Assembly: GCA_907163075.1 (NCBI GenBank)
Contig: CAJQTY010000001.1
Span: 682,001 to 746,000, forward strand
Direction: 5' to 3'
Source: an uncultured Rhodocyclaceae bacterium
GTDB lineage: Bacteria > Pseudomonadota > Gammaproteobacteria > Burkholderiales > Rhodocyclaceae
Length of the DNA stretch: 64,000 nt
In this document: positions 55,746 to 63,530 of the stretch, one piece after another
Layout: the number at the start of each line of letters is the position of its first letter
Position numbering within the stretch: position 1 is the first letter of the stretch
Notes under the pieces: model-generated
Told to the model about the DNA's origin: nothing
Database searches by the model: none
What the model saw: the letters and a program-made list of their open reading frames with translations, nothing else
Translations under genes and position numbers: made by a program

Positions 55746-56634
55746 CGTCATGATCTCCCGTCCGGCGAGACTGCGGCGGGAGCATTTCTCGCTGGCCATC
55801 GAGCAGGAGCAGACGGCGTATGTTCCCTTCGAGGACATTGCCGTGATCGTCCTCAATCACCGCGAGATCAATCTTTCGCATCCGGTGCTTTCCGCTTGCG
55901 CGGAGTACGGTATCAGCCTGTTCTCCACCGGCGACAATCATCAGCCGAGCGGCGTTTTCCTGCCCTTCCTGCGTCATTCGCGCACCAATCGGCTGCTGCG
56001 TCTTCAACTCCACATCTCCCGTCCGTTGGCCAAGCAGGCCTGGGCAAGCATCGTCCGGCGCAAGATCGAGAATCAGGCTGGCTGCCTGCGCCTTGCCGGA
56101 TGCAAAGGTGTGGATCGGCTCGAATCCTACGCCCGTCGAGTCCGATCTGGCGACCCCGAAAACTTGGAAGGCCAGGCCGCCGCATTCTATTTCGTGCAGT
56201 TATACGGTTCAGGCTTTCATCGCGCCGAGGAACGCTGGGTTAATGCCGCGCTTGACTACGGCTACGCCGTGCTGCGTGGAGCCATCGCGCGCGGTCTGGT
56301 GGCACACGGTCTGCACCCGACTGTCGGCCTGTTTCACGATAGCGAACAGAACGCCTTTAACCTCGCTGACGATCTAATCGAACCTTTCCGCCCAATCGTC
56401 GATCTCCATGCCAGACAGAATGCGCCCGCCACGGAAGGCGGCCTGACGCCGACCGACAAGGCCGCGCTGGTCGAGCTGCTCAACATCGACGTCGGCATGC
56501 CGCAAGGCCGAATGTCGGTCCTTTCTGCTGTCGAATACGCCGTAGAGAGCTTGGCGCGGCTGTTCGAGACAGACGACAGCGCCCTCGAACTTCCTGTTCT
56601 GATTGGATTACAGCCGCACCGCCTGGAGTGCTGA
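55732..56634 (+). CDS. cas1: CRISPR integrase Cas1, type II-C
   Basis: Metal-dependent integrase that inserts new spacers with Cas2. The 300-residue product starts at GTG 55732 (MGWRSVMISRPARLRREHFS), preceded by GGAG seven bases upstream; this matches the start of Neisseria Cas1. Catalytic Glu in NLEGQAAAFYF (E146), His in VGLFHDSEQN (H202) and the NLADDLIEPFRPIVD acidic motif are present. The first 14 bases overlap the end of cas9. An ATG at 55750 is an alternative but would lose conserved residues. Confidence 0.94.
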   Translation: MGWRSVMISRPARLRREHFSLAIEQEQTAYVPFEDIAVIVLNHREINLSHPVLSACAEYGISLFSTGDNHQPSGVFLPFLRHSRTNRLLRLQLHISRPLAKQAWASIVRRKIENQAGCLRLAGCKGVDRLESYARRVRSGDPENLEGQAAAFYFVQLYGSGFHRAEERWVNAALDYGYAVLRGAIARGLVAHGLHPTVGLFHDSEQNAFNLADDLIEPFRPIVDLHARQNAPATEGGLTPTDKAALVELLNIDVGMPQGRMSVLSAVEYAVESLARLFETDDSALELPVLIGLQPHRLEC

Positions 56635-56637
56635 ATT

Positions 56638-56970
56638 TTGGGCCATGAGACACGCCGCTTCATGAGACTGCTCGTTTTTTTCGATCTTCCAATGGTCACC
56701 AAAGCCGAAAAGCGCGCCTATGTCCAGTTTCGGCGTTTTCTGCTAAACGACGGCTACGACATGATTCAGTGGTCAGTTTATGGGCGTTTGCTCAATGGCA
56801 CGGACGCGCAGGAAAAGCACCTTGCACGCCTTGCGGATTCATTGCCGCCGGCAGGATCCGTGCGCTGCATGACTGTCACTGAAAAACAGTTCGCAGGAAT
56901 CCGATTGCTTGTCGGCATGCCGCTTTTTCAGGAAAAAAAGGTTACCGCCGCGCAAATGTTGCTCTTCTGA
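56638..56970 (+). CDS. cas2: CRISPR-associated Cas2, type II-C
   Basis: Structural partner of Cas1 in spacer integration; 110 residues with the ferredoxin-like fold (MRLLVFFDLPMVTKAEKRAYVQF, QWSVYGRLLNG, VRCMTVTEKQFAGIRLLVG). I use TTG 56638, with GGAG nine bases upstream and four bases after the cas1 stop, because Neisseria Cas2 has a similar short N-terminal tail before MRxxVFFDLP. ATG 56662 would give 102 residues. There is no csn2 or cas4, as expected for subtype II-C. Confidence 0.93.
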   Translation: MGHETRRFMRLLVFFDLPMVTKAEKRAYVQFRRFLLNDGYDMIQWSVYGRLLNGTDAQEKHLARLADSLPPAGSVRCMTVTEKQFAGIRLLVGMPLFQEKKVTAAQMLLF

Positions 56971-56985
56971 AACCGGAATTTGAAG

Positions 56986-57022
56986 AAAAAATCCCCGCAC
57001 AACCAAGGCTGAGCAGGGATTT
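56986..57022 (-). terminator. Minus-strand terminator ending the crRNA transcript
   Basis: On the minus strand a ten-base stem (AAATCCCTGC / GCGGGGATTT, one G-T pair) with a 14-base loop is followed by TTTTTT. It lies 12 bases beyond the last repeat in the crRNA direction and before cas2, so it would stop pre-crRNA transcription running antisense into cas2-cas1-cas9. Confidence 0.82.
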
Positions 57023-57033
57023 CGGCGTTTCCA

Positions 57034-60000
57034 GATTATAGCTTTCCGGGGTGAGAGAGGGAGCTACAACTTCTTGGCCAGCCGACCGGCTACGACTTCG
57101 GATTATAGCTTTCCGGGGTGAGAGAGGGAGCTACAACTTGATCTGTGGTTCCCCGACGTCTCCGTCAGATTATAGCTTTCCGGGGTGAGAGAGGGAGCTA
57201 CAACCTCACGATAAATCGATCGGCGATGCTCTCGGATTATAGCTTTCCGGGGTGAGAGAGGGAGCTACAACTGCGTCCGCTACGCCTCTAGCTGATCCGG
57301 CGATTATAGCTTTCCGGGGTGAGAGAGGGAGCTACAACGTTGATCTGGTTCGCCGTGCAGCACTGGCCGATTATAGCTTTCCGGGGTGAGAGAGGGAGCT
57401 ACAACTGAAGGAATACGGGAGGTCCTTCCTGCAGGGATTATAGCTTTCCGGGGTGAGAGAGGGAGCTACAACAGCCAATAGCCATGGAAGCATGGCGATG
57501 AGGATTATAGCTTTCCGGGGTGAGAGAGGGAGCTACAACAGCGATTTCGTCGCTAGTCGAGCAGGGCACGATTATAGCTTTCCGGGGTGAGAGAGGGAGC
57601 TACAACTGGAGCGCATCAAGAAGCAGCGGCCCCATGGATTATAGCTTTCCGGGGTGAGAGAGGGAGCTACAACCCTGGGCGGACGGCTCTGACCTCCTGG
57701 CGGGATTATAGCTTTCCGGGGTGAGAGAGGGAGCTACAACGCTACAGCTATCGGTTTTCAACGCTGCGCAGATTATAGCTTTCCGGGGTGAGAGAGGGAG
57801 CTACAACACCCTGCGAGCTGCTGCTCGATGGCGCGACGATTATAGCTTTCCGGGGTGAGAGAGGGAGCTACAACGTCTTGCCTGGTCTTTGCCGCCTTCA
57901 CCGCGATTATAGCTTTCCGGGGTGAGAGAGGGAGCTACAACTGACGCCGTGTATCGCTGTTACGGGACGGCGATTATAGCTTTCCGGGGTGAGAGAGGGA
58001 GCTACAACGACCGGGTTTGAGCTGAAAGATATTGACGCGATTATAGCTTTCCGGGGTGAGAGAGGGAGCTACAACTCCGCCGCCTGCGCTACCGCCGCAA
58101 GGGCGGATTATAGCTTTCCGGGGTGAGAGAGGGAGCTACAACGTGGGATGTGCGAATCCGCTACACCGACGGGATTATAGCTTTCCGGGGTGAGAGAGGG
58201 AGCTACAACTGCCCCGTGCTGGCGTTCCACAGTCCGAGGGATTATAGCTTTCCGGGGTGAGAGAGGGAGCTACAACCTCGCCGGACTCCTCCTCTCCGCC
58301 ATCTTCGATTATAGCTTTCCGGGGTGAGAGAGGGAGCTACAACTGGTCAGATGCGCTTGATGATTTCGACAGCGATTATAGCTTTCCGGGGTGAGAGAGG
58401 GAGCTACAACCCTGAAGCGCGCCGATGCGGATATCAGCGGGATTATAGCTTTCCGGGGTGAGAGAGGGAGCTACAACATGCTCTCGACGATTCCAGCGGG
58501 CTTGTCTGATTATAGCTTTCCGGGGTGAGAGAGGGAGCTACAACCACCAGGGCGGCGGCATCCTCGGCGGTGATGATTATAGCTTTCCGGGGTGAGAGAG
58601 GGAGCTACAACTCCTTATTGAGGATGGTGCCGACGCCAACGGATTATAGCTTTCCGGGGTGAGAGAGGGAGCTACAACTGCCCCGTGCTGGCGTTCCACA
58701 GTCCGAGGGATTATAGCTTTCCGGGGTGAGAGAGGGAGCTACAACCTCGCCGGACTCCTCCTCTCCGCCATCTTCGATTATAGCTTTCCGGGGTGAGAGA
58801 GGGAGCTACAACATGCTCTCGACGATTCCAGCGGGCTTGTCGGATTATAGCTTTCCGGGGTGAGAGAGGGAGCTACAACCACCAGGGCGGCGGCATCCTC
58901 GGCGGTGATGATTATAGCTTTCCGGGGTGAGAGAGGGAGCTACAACTCCTTATTGAGGATGGTGCCGACGCCAACGGATTATAGCTTTCCGGGGTGAGAG
59001 AGGGAGCTACAACGCCCCCGGTCGTGGCCATCTTGCCAAGTGTGATTATAGCTTTCCGGGGTGAGAGAGGGAGCTACAACATACGTTGCGGCGGGCCGAA
59101 CCTGACCCTGGATTATAGCTTTCCGGGGTGAGAGAGGGAGCTACAACAGCGCAAGCGCGGCGTCCCTGTCGAGCCGAGATTATAGCTTTCCGGGGTGAGA
59201 GAGGGAGCTACAACGCAATCAGCATCAACGTAGCGTCAAAATTTGATTATAGCTTTCCGGGGTGAGAGAGGGAGCTACAACGCTATAGCCGCCGAGGCCC
59301 AATCGACGATCGATTATAGCTTTCCGGGGTGAGAGAGGGAGCTACAACGCGGGCAGGCGTACAACCTTGGCCGCTCATGATTATAGCTTTCCGGGGTGAG
59401 AGAGGGAGCTACAACCACGGCAGTAACTGTTCGCTGTACCGAGGCGATTATAGCTTTCCGGGGTGAGAGAGGGAGCTACAACCCTTCGTCGTTGATTTCG
59501 ACGCCCATGCGCGATTATAGCTTTCCGGGGTGAGAGAGGGAGCTACAACCTTCAGTCCCTTGCTTCAGTACAGCCACTTGATTATAGCTTTCCGGGGTGA
59601 GAGAGGGAGCTACAACTATAGATTCGCGCTGGACATTGCTCGGCACGATTATAGCTTTCCGGGGTGAGAGAGGGAGCTACAACATTTTGACGACCTGCTG
59701 TACCTCGCGGTCAGATTATAGCTTTCCGGGGTGAGAGAGGGAGCTACAACGTCCGTCGTCAGCGGCACCAAAGCCCTGCAGATTATAGCTTTCCGGGGTG
59801 AGAGAGGGAGCTACAACGTTCGCGCCAGTCGGCGAGTTCGGTTAGGGGATTATAGCTTTCCGGGGTGAGAGAGGGAGCTACAACGTCGGTCGAGACGGTG
59901 CAGTTCCAGGCCTTGATTATAGCTTTCCGGGGTGAGAGAGGGAGCTACAACCTTGGCACGTAATGAACGGCACACCGCTGGGATTATAGCTTTCCGGGGT

Positions 60001-60755
60001 GAGAGAGGGAGCTACAACGGACAGCGCACGCCTGGGTGCTTCCCGCTAGATTATAGCTTTCCGGGGTGAGAGAGGGAGCTACAACCGACCTCGAAGCCGT
60101 TAACTACAGCAGCGCGATTATAGCTTTCCGGGGTGAGAGAGGGAGCTACAACTGGAAAGAACTAAAGGCGCAAGTGAAAAAGATTACAGCTTTCCGGGGT
60201 GAGAGAGGGAGCTACAACTCTTTCGATCTTCACCGACACAGTTATGGTGATTATAGCTTTCCGGGGTGAGAGAGGGAGCTACAACGACGCCGACGCAGGT
60301 TGCTGCAGCAATTGCGATTATAGCTTTCCGGGGTGAGAGAGGGAGCTACAACCGCCTTCCTCATCGGCATTGATCAGGTCATGATTATAGCTTTCCGGGG
60401 TGAGAGAGGGAGCTACAACTTCCTCAACGCATGTTACAGCGCTGCACTGGATTATAGTTTTCCGGGGTGAGAGAGGGAGCTACAACCCTGGGCGGACGGC
60501 TCGGACCTCCTGGCGGCGATTATAGCTTTCCGGGGTGAGAGACGGAGCTACAACTGTGGAAGGGACATGCCCGACATGCGCGCGGATTATAGCTTTCCGG
60601 GGTGAGAGAGGGAGCTACAACGCGCACCTCATCTGGCGTCCACTCGCGCTCGATTATAGCTTTCCGGGGTGAGAGAGGGAGCTACAACTGTATGCAAAAT
60701 CGTGCTCGTGTGGTTCCCGATTATAGCTCTCCTGCCTCACGGGATATACGGCAAC
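57034..60755 (-). CRISPR. CRISPR array, 55 full repeats plus one degenerate
   Basis: A regular 67-base unit: 37-base repeat (plus strand GATTATAGCTTTCCGGGG..., ending GGGAGCTACAAC) and mostly 30-base spacers. Full repeats start at 57034 and end with the one at 60652-60688; a diverged 56th copy lies at 60719-60755. The crRNA-sense strand is minus, where the repeat starts GTTGTAGCTCCC as in Neisseria. Spacer 47 is 29 bases and spacer 52 is 31. Variant repeats occur at 60182 (GATTACAGC), 60450 (ATAGTTTTCC) and 60518 (GAGACGGAG). Spacers 18-24 and 25-29 contain duplicated members. Nearly every repeat carries TATAAT near its 3' end on the crRNA strand. Confidence 0.98.
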
Positions 60756-61663
60756 TCGATTTCGTCGCTGCGGCGGACGCCAGCGGTCATGTTGCGGCAC
60801 AGGGCGATAAACTCGCGCATGCCGGCGGTCTGGAATTTCCGCTTGTGCCAGAGAAACTGAAAATGCCGAAGCAGATCGAGTTCCGGCGTTTCGATCGGCA
60901 CCAGGCTACCGCGCCGGAACGCTTCGCGTAGCGCCAGACGCGAGATGCAGCCGATGCCGAGGCCGAACTCGACCGCCCGCTTGATGGCTTCGGTGTGTTC
61001 CAGTTCGAGCCGAACCTTGAGGCCGGCATGATGGTGGCGCAGGGCCTGATCCAGCGTTTCGCGCGTTCCCGATCCTGGTTCGCGCACGATCCAGTGTTCG
61101 TGCGCAAGTTCGGCCAGCGTCGCCGTACCCTTGCCGGCGAGGGCGTGGGTCGGCGCACAGAAGACCACCAGTTCGTCTTCCAGCCACGGCTCGACGACCA
61201 GGTCGGGATGCTGGCAATGGCCTTCGATCAGCCCCAGATCGAGATCGTAGCGGGCGATCTGGTCGATGATCGTCGCCGTGTTGTGCACCTGCAACTGGGC
61301 CGAACTTTCGGGATGCCGCGTGAGATAGTCGGCGACGATCAGCGTCGCCAGGTAGTTGCCGATGGTCAGCGTGGCGCCGATACGCAAGCGGCCGAAACCG
61401 GCACGCCCTTCGAGCACCGTTTCGATGGCCTCGGCCCGCTCGATCAACTCGACCGCCTGCGGCAATAGCGATTGCCCGAGTTCGTTCAGGCGCAGGGTCT
61501 TGCCCAGACGGTCGAAGAGTTGCGTATCGTAGAGCCGCTCCAGTTCGCCGAGCGCGGTGCTGGTCGCCGACTGCGACAGCGACAGCGCTTCGGCGGCACG
61601 CGAAACGCTCTCCTGGCGCGCGACCTCGACAAAGATCGCCATTTGACGCAGGCTGAATCTCAT
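60737..61663 (-). CDS. finR: LysR-type regulator, FinR-like
   Basis: A 308-residue LysR-family regulator: N-terminal winged helix (MRFSLRQMAIFVEVARQESVSRAAEALSLSQSATSTALGELE) and a C-terminal effector domain (LRIGATLTIGNYLATLIVADYL, WIVREPGSGTRETLDQAL). It is divergent from fpr, the arrangement of Pseudomonas finR-fpr, where FinR activates fpr under oxidative or sulfite-type stress. The assignment rests on this context and the family. Its start codon sits in a palindrome suited to autoregulation. Its stop lies inside the degenerate terminal CRISPR repeat. Confidence 0.85.
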   Translation of the reverse strand: MRFSLRQMAIFVEVARQESVSRAAEALSLSQSATSTALGELERLYDTQLFDRLGKTLRLNELGQSLLPQAVELIERAEAIETVLEGRAGFGRLRIGATLTIGNYLATLIVADYLTRHPESSAQLQVHNTATIIDQIARYDLDLGLIEGHCQHPDLVVEPWLEDELVVFCAPTHALAGKGTATLAELAHEHWIVREPGSGTRETLDQALRHHHAGLKVRLELEHTEAIKRAVEFGLGIGCISRLALREAFRRGSLVPIETPELDLLRHFQFLWHKRKFQTAGMREFIALCRNMTAGVRRSDEIELPYIP

Positions 61664-61680
61664 ATCTATTCCATAGATAT
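61662..61680. promoter_or_regulatory. Palindromic operator at the lysR start
   Basis: Perfect inverted repeat ATATCTAT-TCC-ATAGATAT overlapping the lysR start codon (complement of 61661-61663). Suited to negative autoregulation by the LysR protein. Confidence 0.55.
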
Positions 61681-61694
61681 TTAATATCTAAATA

Positions 61695-61709
61695 ATCTGT
61701 TTTACAGAT
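61695..61709. promoter_or_regulatory. LysR box in the lysR-fpr intergenic region
   Basis: Inverted repeat ATCTGT-TTT-ACAGAT with T-N11-A character, in a strongly AT-rich stretch (61662-61735). It lies about 55 bases upstream of the fpr ATG, in a position where a LysR activator would act. Confidence 0.55.
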
Positions 61710-61762
61710 ATATTAATACGGAATAGGATTCTCTACATCCTAATTCGCCGAGAAACAGGCTC

Positions 61763-62539
61763 ATGAGCACACTTTCCACGCAACGCGTCCTTTCCGTCCA
61801 TCACTGGAACGACAACCTCTTCAGCTTCCGCACGACGCGCGACAGCGGGCTGCGCTTCATCAACGGCCAGTTCGTGATGCTTGGTCTGGAACAGGAAGGC
61901 CGTCCGCTGACCCGCGCCTACAGCATCGCCAGCGCCAACCACGATGAATTCCTGGAATTCTTCAGCATCAAGGTGCCAAACGGCCCGCTGACCTCGAAGC
62001 TGCAGCACCTGTCGGTCGGCGATGCCGTCGTCGTCAGCCGCAAGCCGACCGGTACGCTGGTGCTGCGCGACCTGAAGCCGGGGAAGAATCTCTACATGCT
62101 GGCCACCGGCACGGGCCTGGCGCCCTTTATCAGCCTGATCCAGGACCCGGAAAGCTATGAGCGCTTCGACAAGGTGGTGCTGGTGCACGGCGTGCGCACG
62201 GTGAGCGAACTGGCGTATCGCGACTTCATCACGCGCGAACTCCCGAACCACGAGTACTTTGCCGACCTGGTGCGCGACAAGCTGGTCTATTACCCGACCG
62301 TTACCCGCGAGCCGTTCCCGAACCGGGGCCGGATCACTCACCTGGTCGACAGCGGCAAGCTGTTTGCCGATATCGGCCTGCCCGAGTTCGACCCGGCGCA
62401 CGACCGCGTCATGATCTGCGGCAGCCCGGCGATGATCAAGGATTGCTGCACGCTGCTCGATCGGCGCGGCTTCAAAATCTCGCCGCACATCGGGGCAATG
62501 GGCGATTACGTCATCGAACGCGCTTTCGTCGAGAAGTAG
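61763..62539 (+). CDS. fpr: Ferredoxin--NADP+ reductase
   Basis: FAD enzyme exchanging electrons between NADPH and ferredoxin/flavodoxin, 258 residues (bacterial Fpr size). FAD-binding RAYSIASANH (RxYS motif), NADP-binding GTGLAPFISLIQDP, MICGSPAMIKD and the C-terminal GDYVIERAFVEK ending in the family's VEK are all visible. It is divergent from the LysR-type regulator and ends in a strong terminator. Expected to work in oxidative-stress defence and Fe-S cluster chemistry. Confidence 0.95.
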   Translation: MSTLSTQRVLSVHHWNDNLFSFRTTRDSGLRFINGQFVMLGLEQEGRPLTRAYSIASANHDEFLEFFSIKVPNGPLTSKLQHLSVGDAVVVSRKPTGTLVLRDLKPGKNLYMLATGTGLAPFISLIQDPESYERFDKVVLVHGVRTVSELAYRDFITRELPNHEYFADLVRDKLVYYPTVTREPFPNRGRITHLVDSGKLFADIGLPEFDPAHDRVMICGSPAMIKDCCTLLDRRGFKISPHIGAMGDYVIERAFVEK

Positions 62540-62562
62540 TCCGGTTAGAATGGCGGCACTTG

Positions 62563-62602
62563 AAACGGGTTTTGCCTGACATCAGGTATAACCCGTTTTT
62601 TT
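62563..62602 (+). terminator. Rho-independent terminator of fpr
   Basis: Stem AAACGGGTT (62563-62571) / AACCCGTTT (62590-62598) with an inner CCTGA/TCAGG helix, followed by a run of T to 62602. It ends the fpr unit 23 bases after its stop. Confidence 0.9.
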
Positions 62603-62620
62603 CCGGAGCCATCGCCGCCC

Positions 62621-62896
62621 ATGGGCAGGATCATCGAAGTTCGCCTCCCGAAATACCCCGAATGCTGGGAATCCTGCGGCAATTGCGCCAGCGGCGCGGT
62701 GCTCGTCGATGATGTACTGGTGCTGCCAGGTGACAGCGTCGAACGCGACGACACGCTGATCGTGCTGGAAACCGGCAAGGTCGCCGTCGACATCCCGGCG
62801 CCGGAATCGGGAACCGTCGTCGAGTTGTTCGTTGCCGCGGGCGACCCGGTTCTCGAACGCCAGGTCATCATGACAATTGAACTGCGCGAGGGCTGA
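62621..62896 (+). CDS. Stand-alone lipoyl/biotinyl-like domain protein
   Basis: A 91-residue protein consisting only of a flattened beta-barrel lipoyl-type domain: GDSVERDDTLIVLETGKVAVDIPAPESGTVVELFVAAGDPV. The ETGK turn provides the Lys at the usual attachment site. An N-terminal CWESCGNC motif adds three cysteines not typical of E2 domains. It may be a carrier for lipoate, or an unmodified protein; the partner enzyme is not in the window. It lies between the fpr terminator and an ACT-domain gene. Confidence 0.8.
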   Translation: MGRIIEVRLPKYPECWESCGNCASGAVLVDDVLVLPGDSVERDDTLIVLETGKVAVDIPAPESGTVVELFVAAGDPVLERQVIMTIELREG

Positions 62897-62948
62897 TCGC
62901 GACAGTTTCCGAGTGTAAAATGGCGCATTACCCTGCCAGGAGCGCCCC

Positions 62949-63485
62949 ATGAGCATCACGCACAATGCTTCACTCGTTCTGACCGTCATCGGCGATGACA
63001 AACCGGGCCTCGTTGAACGACTGGCCACCGCCATCAGTCAGCACCAGGGCAATTGGCTGGAGTCGTCGATGTCGCACCTTTCGGGCAAATTCGCCGGCAT
63101 CGTGTGCGTCAGTGTTCCCGAGTCCGAACTGGCCGCGCTAAGCGCCACGCTCGCCGCACTGCCCGGCCTGCGCGTCACGTCCGAGGCGTCAGCCGCCGTC
63201 GAATCGAAGGCCGGCAGCCGGCGCCTGAAGCTCTCGCTGGTCGGCCACGACCGTATCGGCATCGTGCGCGAGGTCTCGCAGGTGCTCGCCCGCCATGCGA
63301 TCAACGTCGAGGACCTGAGCACGCACACCGCCAGCGCGCCGATGTCGGCCGAGATCCTTTTCCATGCCACGGCCGAGTTGACCGCCTCGCCGACACTCGA
63401 CGCGCGCGCGCTGACGTCAGACCTGGAGCAGATATCGAACGACCTAATGGTCGACATCACCCTGGACGAAACCATCCGCACCTGA
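62949..63485 (+). CDS. ACT-domain protein (GcvR-like)
   Basis: A 178-residue protein with two tandem ACT domains (SLVLTVIGDDKPGLVERLATAIS and RLKLSLVGHDRIGIVREVSQVLARHAINVEDLSTHT). This is the layout of GcvR, the glycine-cleavage repressor accessory, and of related amino-acid-sensing regulators. Ligand glycine is only suggested by homology. A ribosome site (CAGGAGCG) precedes the ATG. It is near a lipoyl-like protein, which is suggestive because glycine cleavage uses a lipoylated carrier. Confidence 0.83.
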   Translation: MSITHNASLVLTVIGDDKPGLVERLATAISQHQGNWLESSMSHLSGKFAGIVCVSVPESELAALSATLAALPGLRVTSEASAAVESKAGSRRLKLSLVGHDRIGIVREVSQVLARHAINVEDLSTHTASAPMSAEILFHATAELTASPTLDARALTSDLEQISNDLMVDITLDETIRT

Positions 63486-63530
63486 CGCGATGCATCCGCA
63501 TTCACGTCGCCAAGGCCCGGCGCATTCCCG

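Noticed and set aside
60066-60269. Open frame inside the CRISPR array
   Set aside because: It is translated repeat sequence (MREGATT recurring) with spacers; not a gene.
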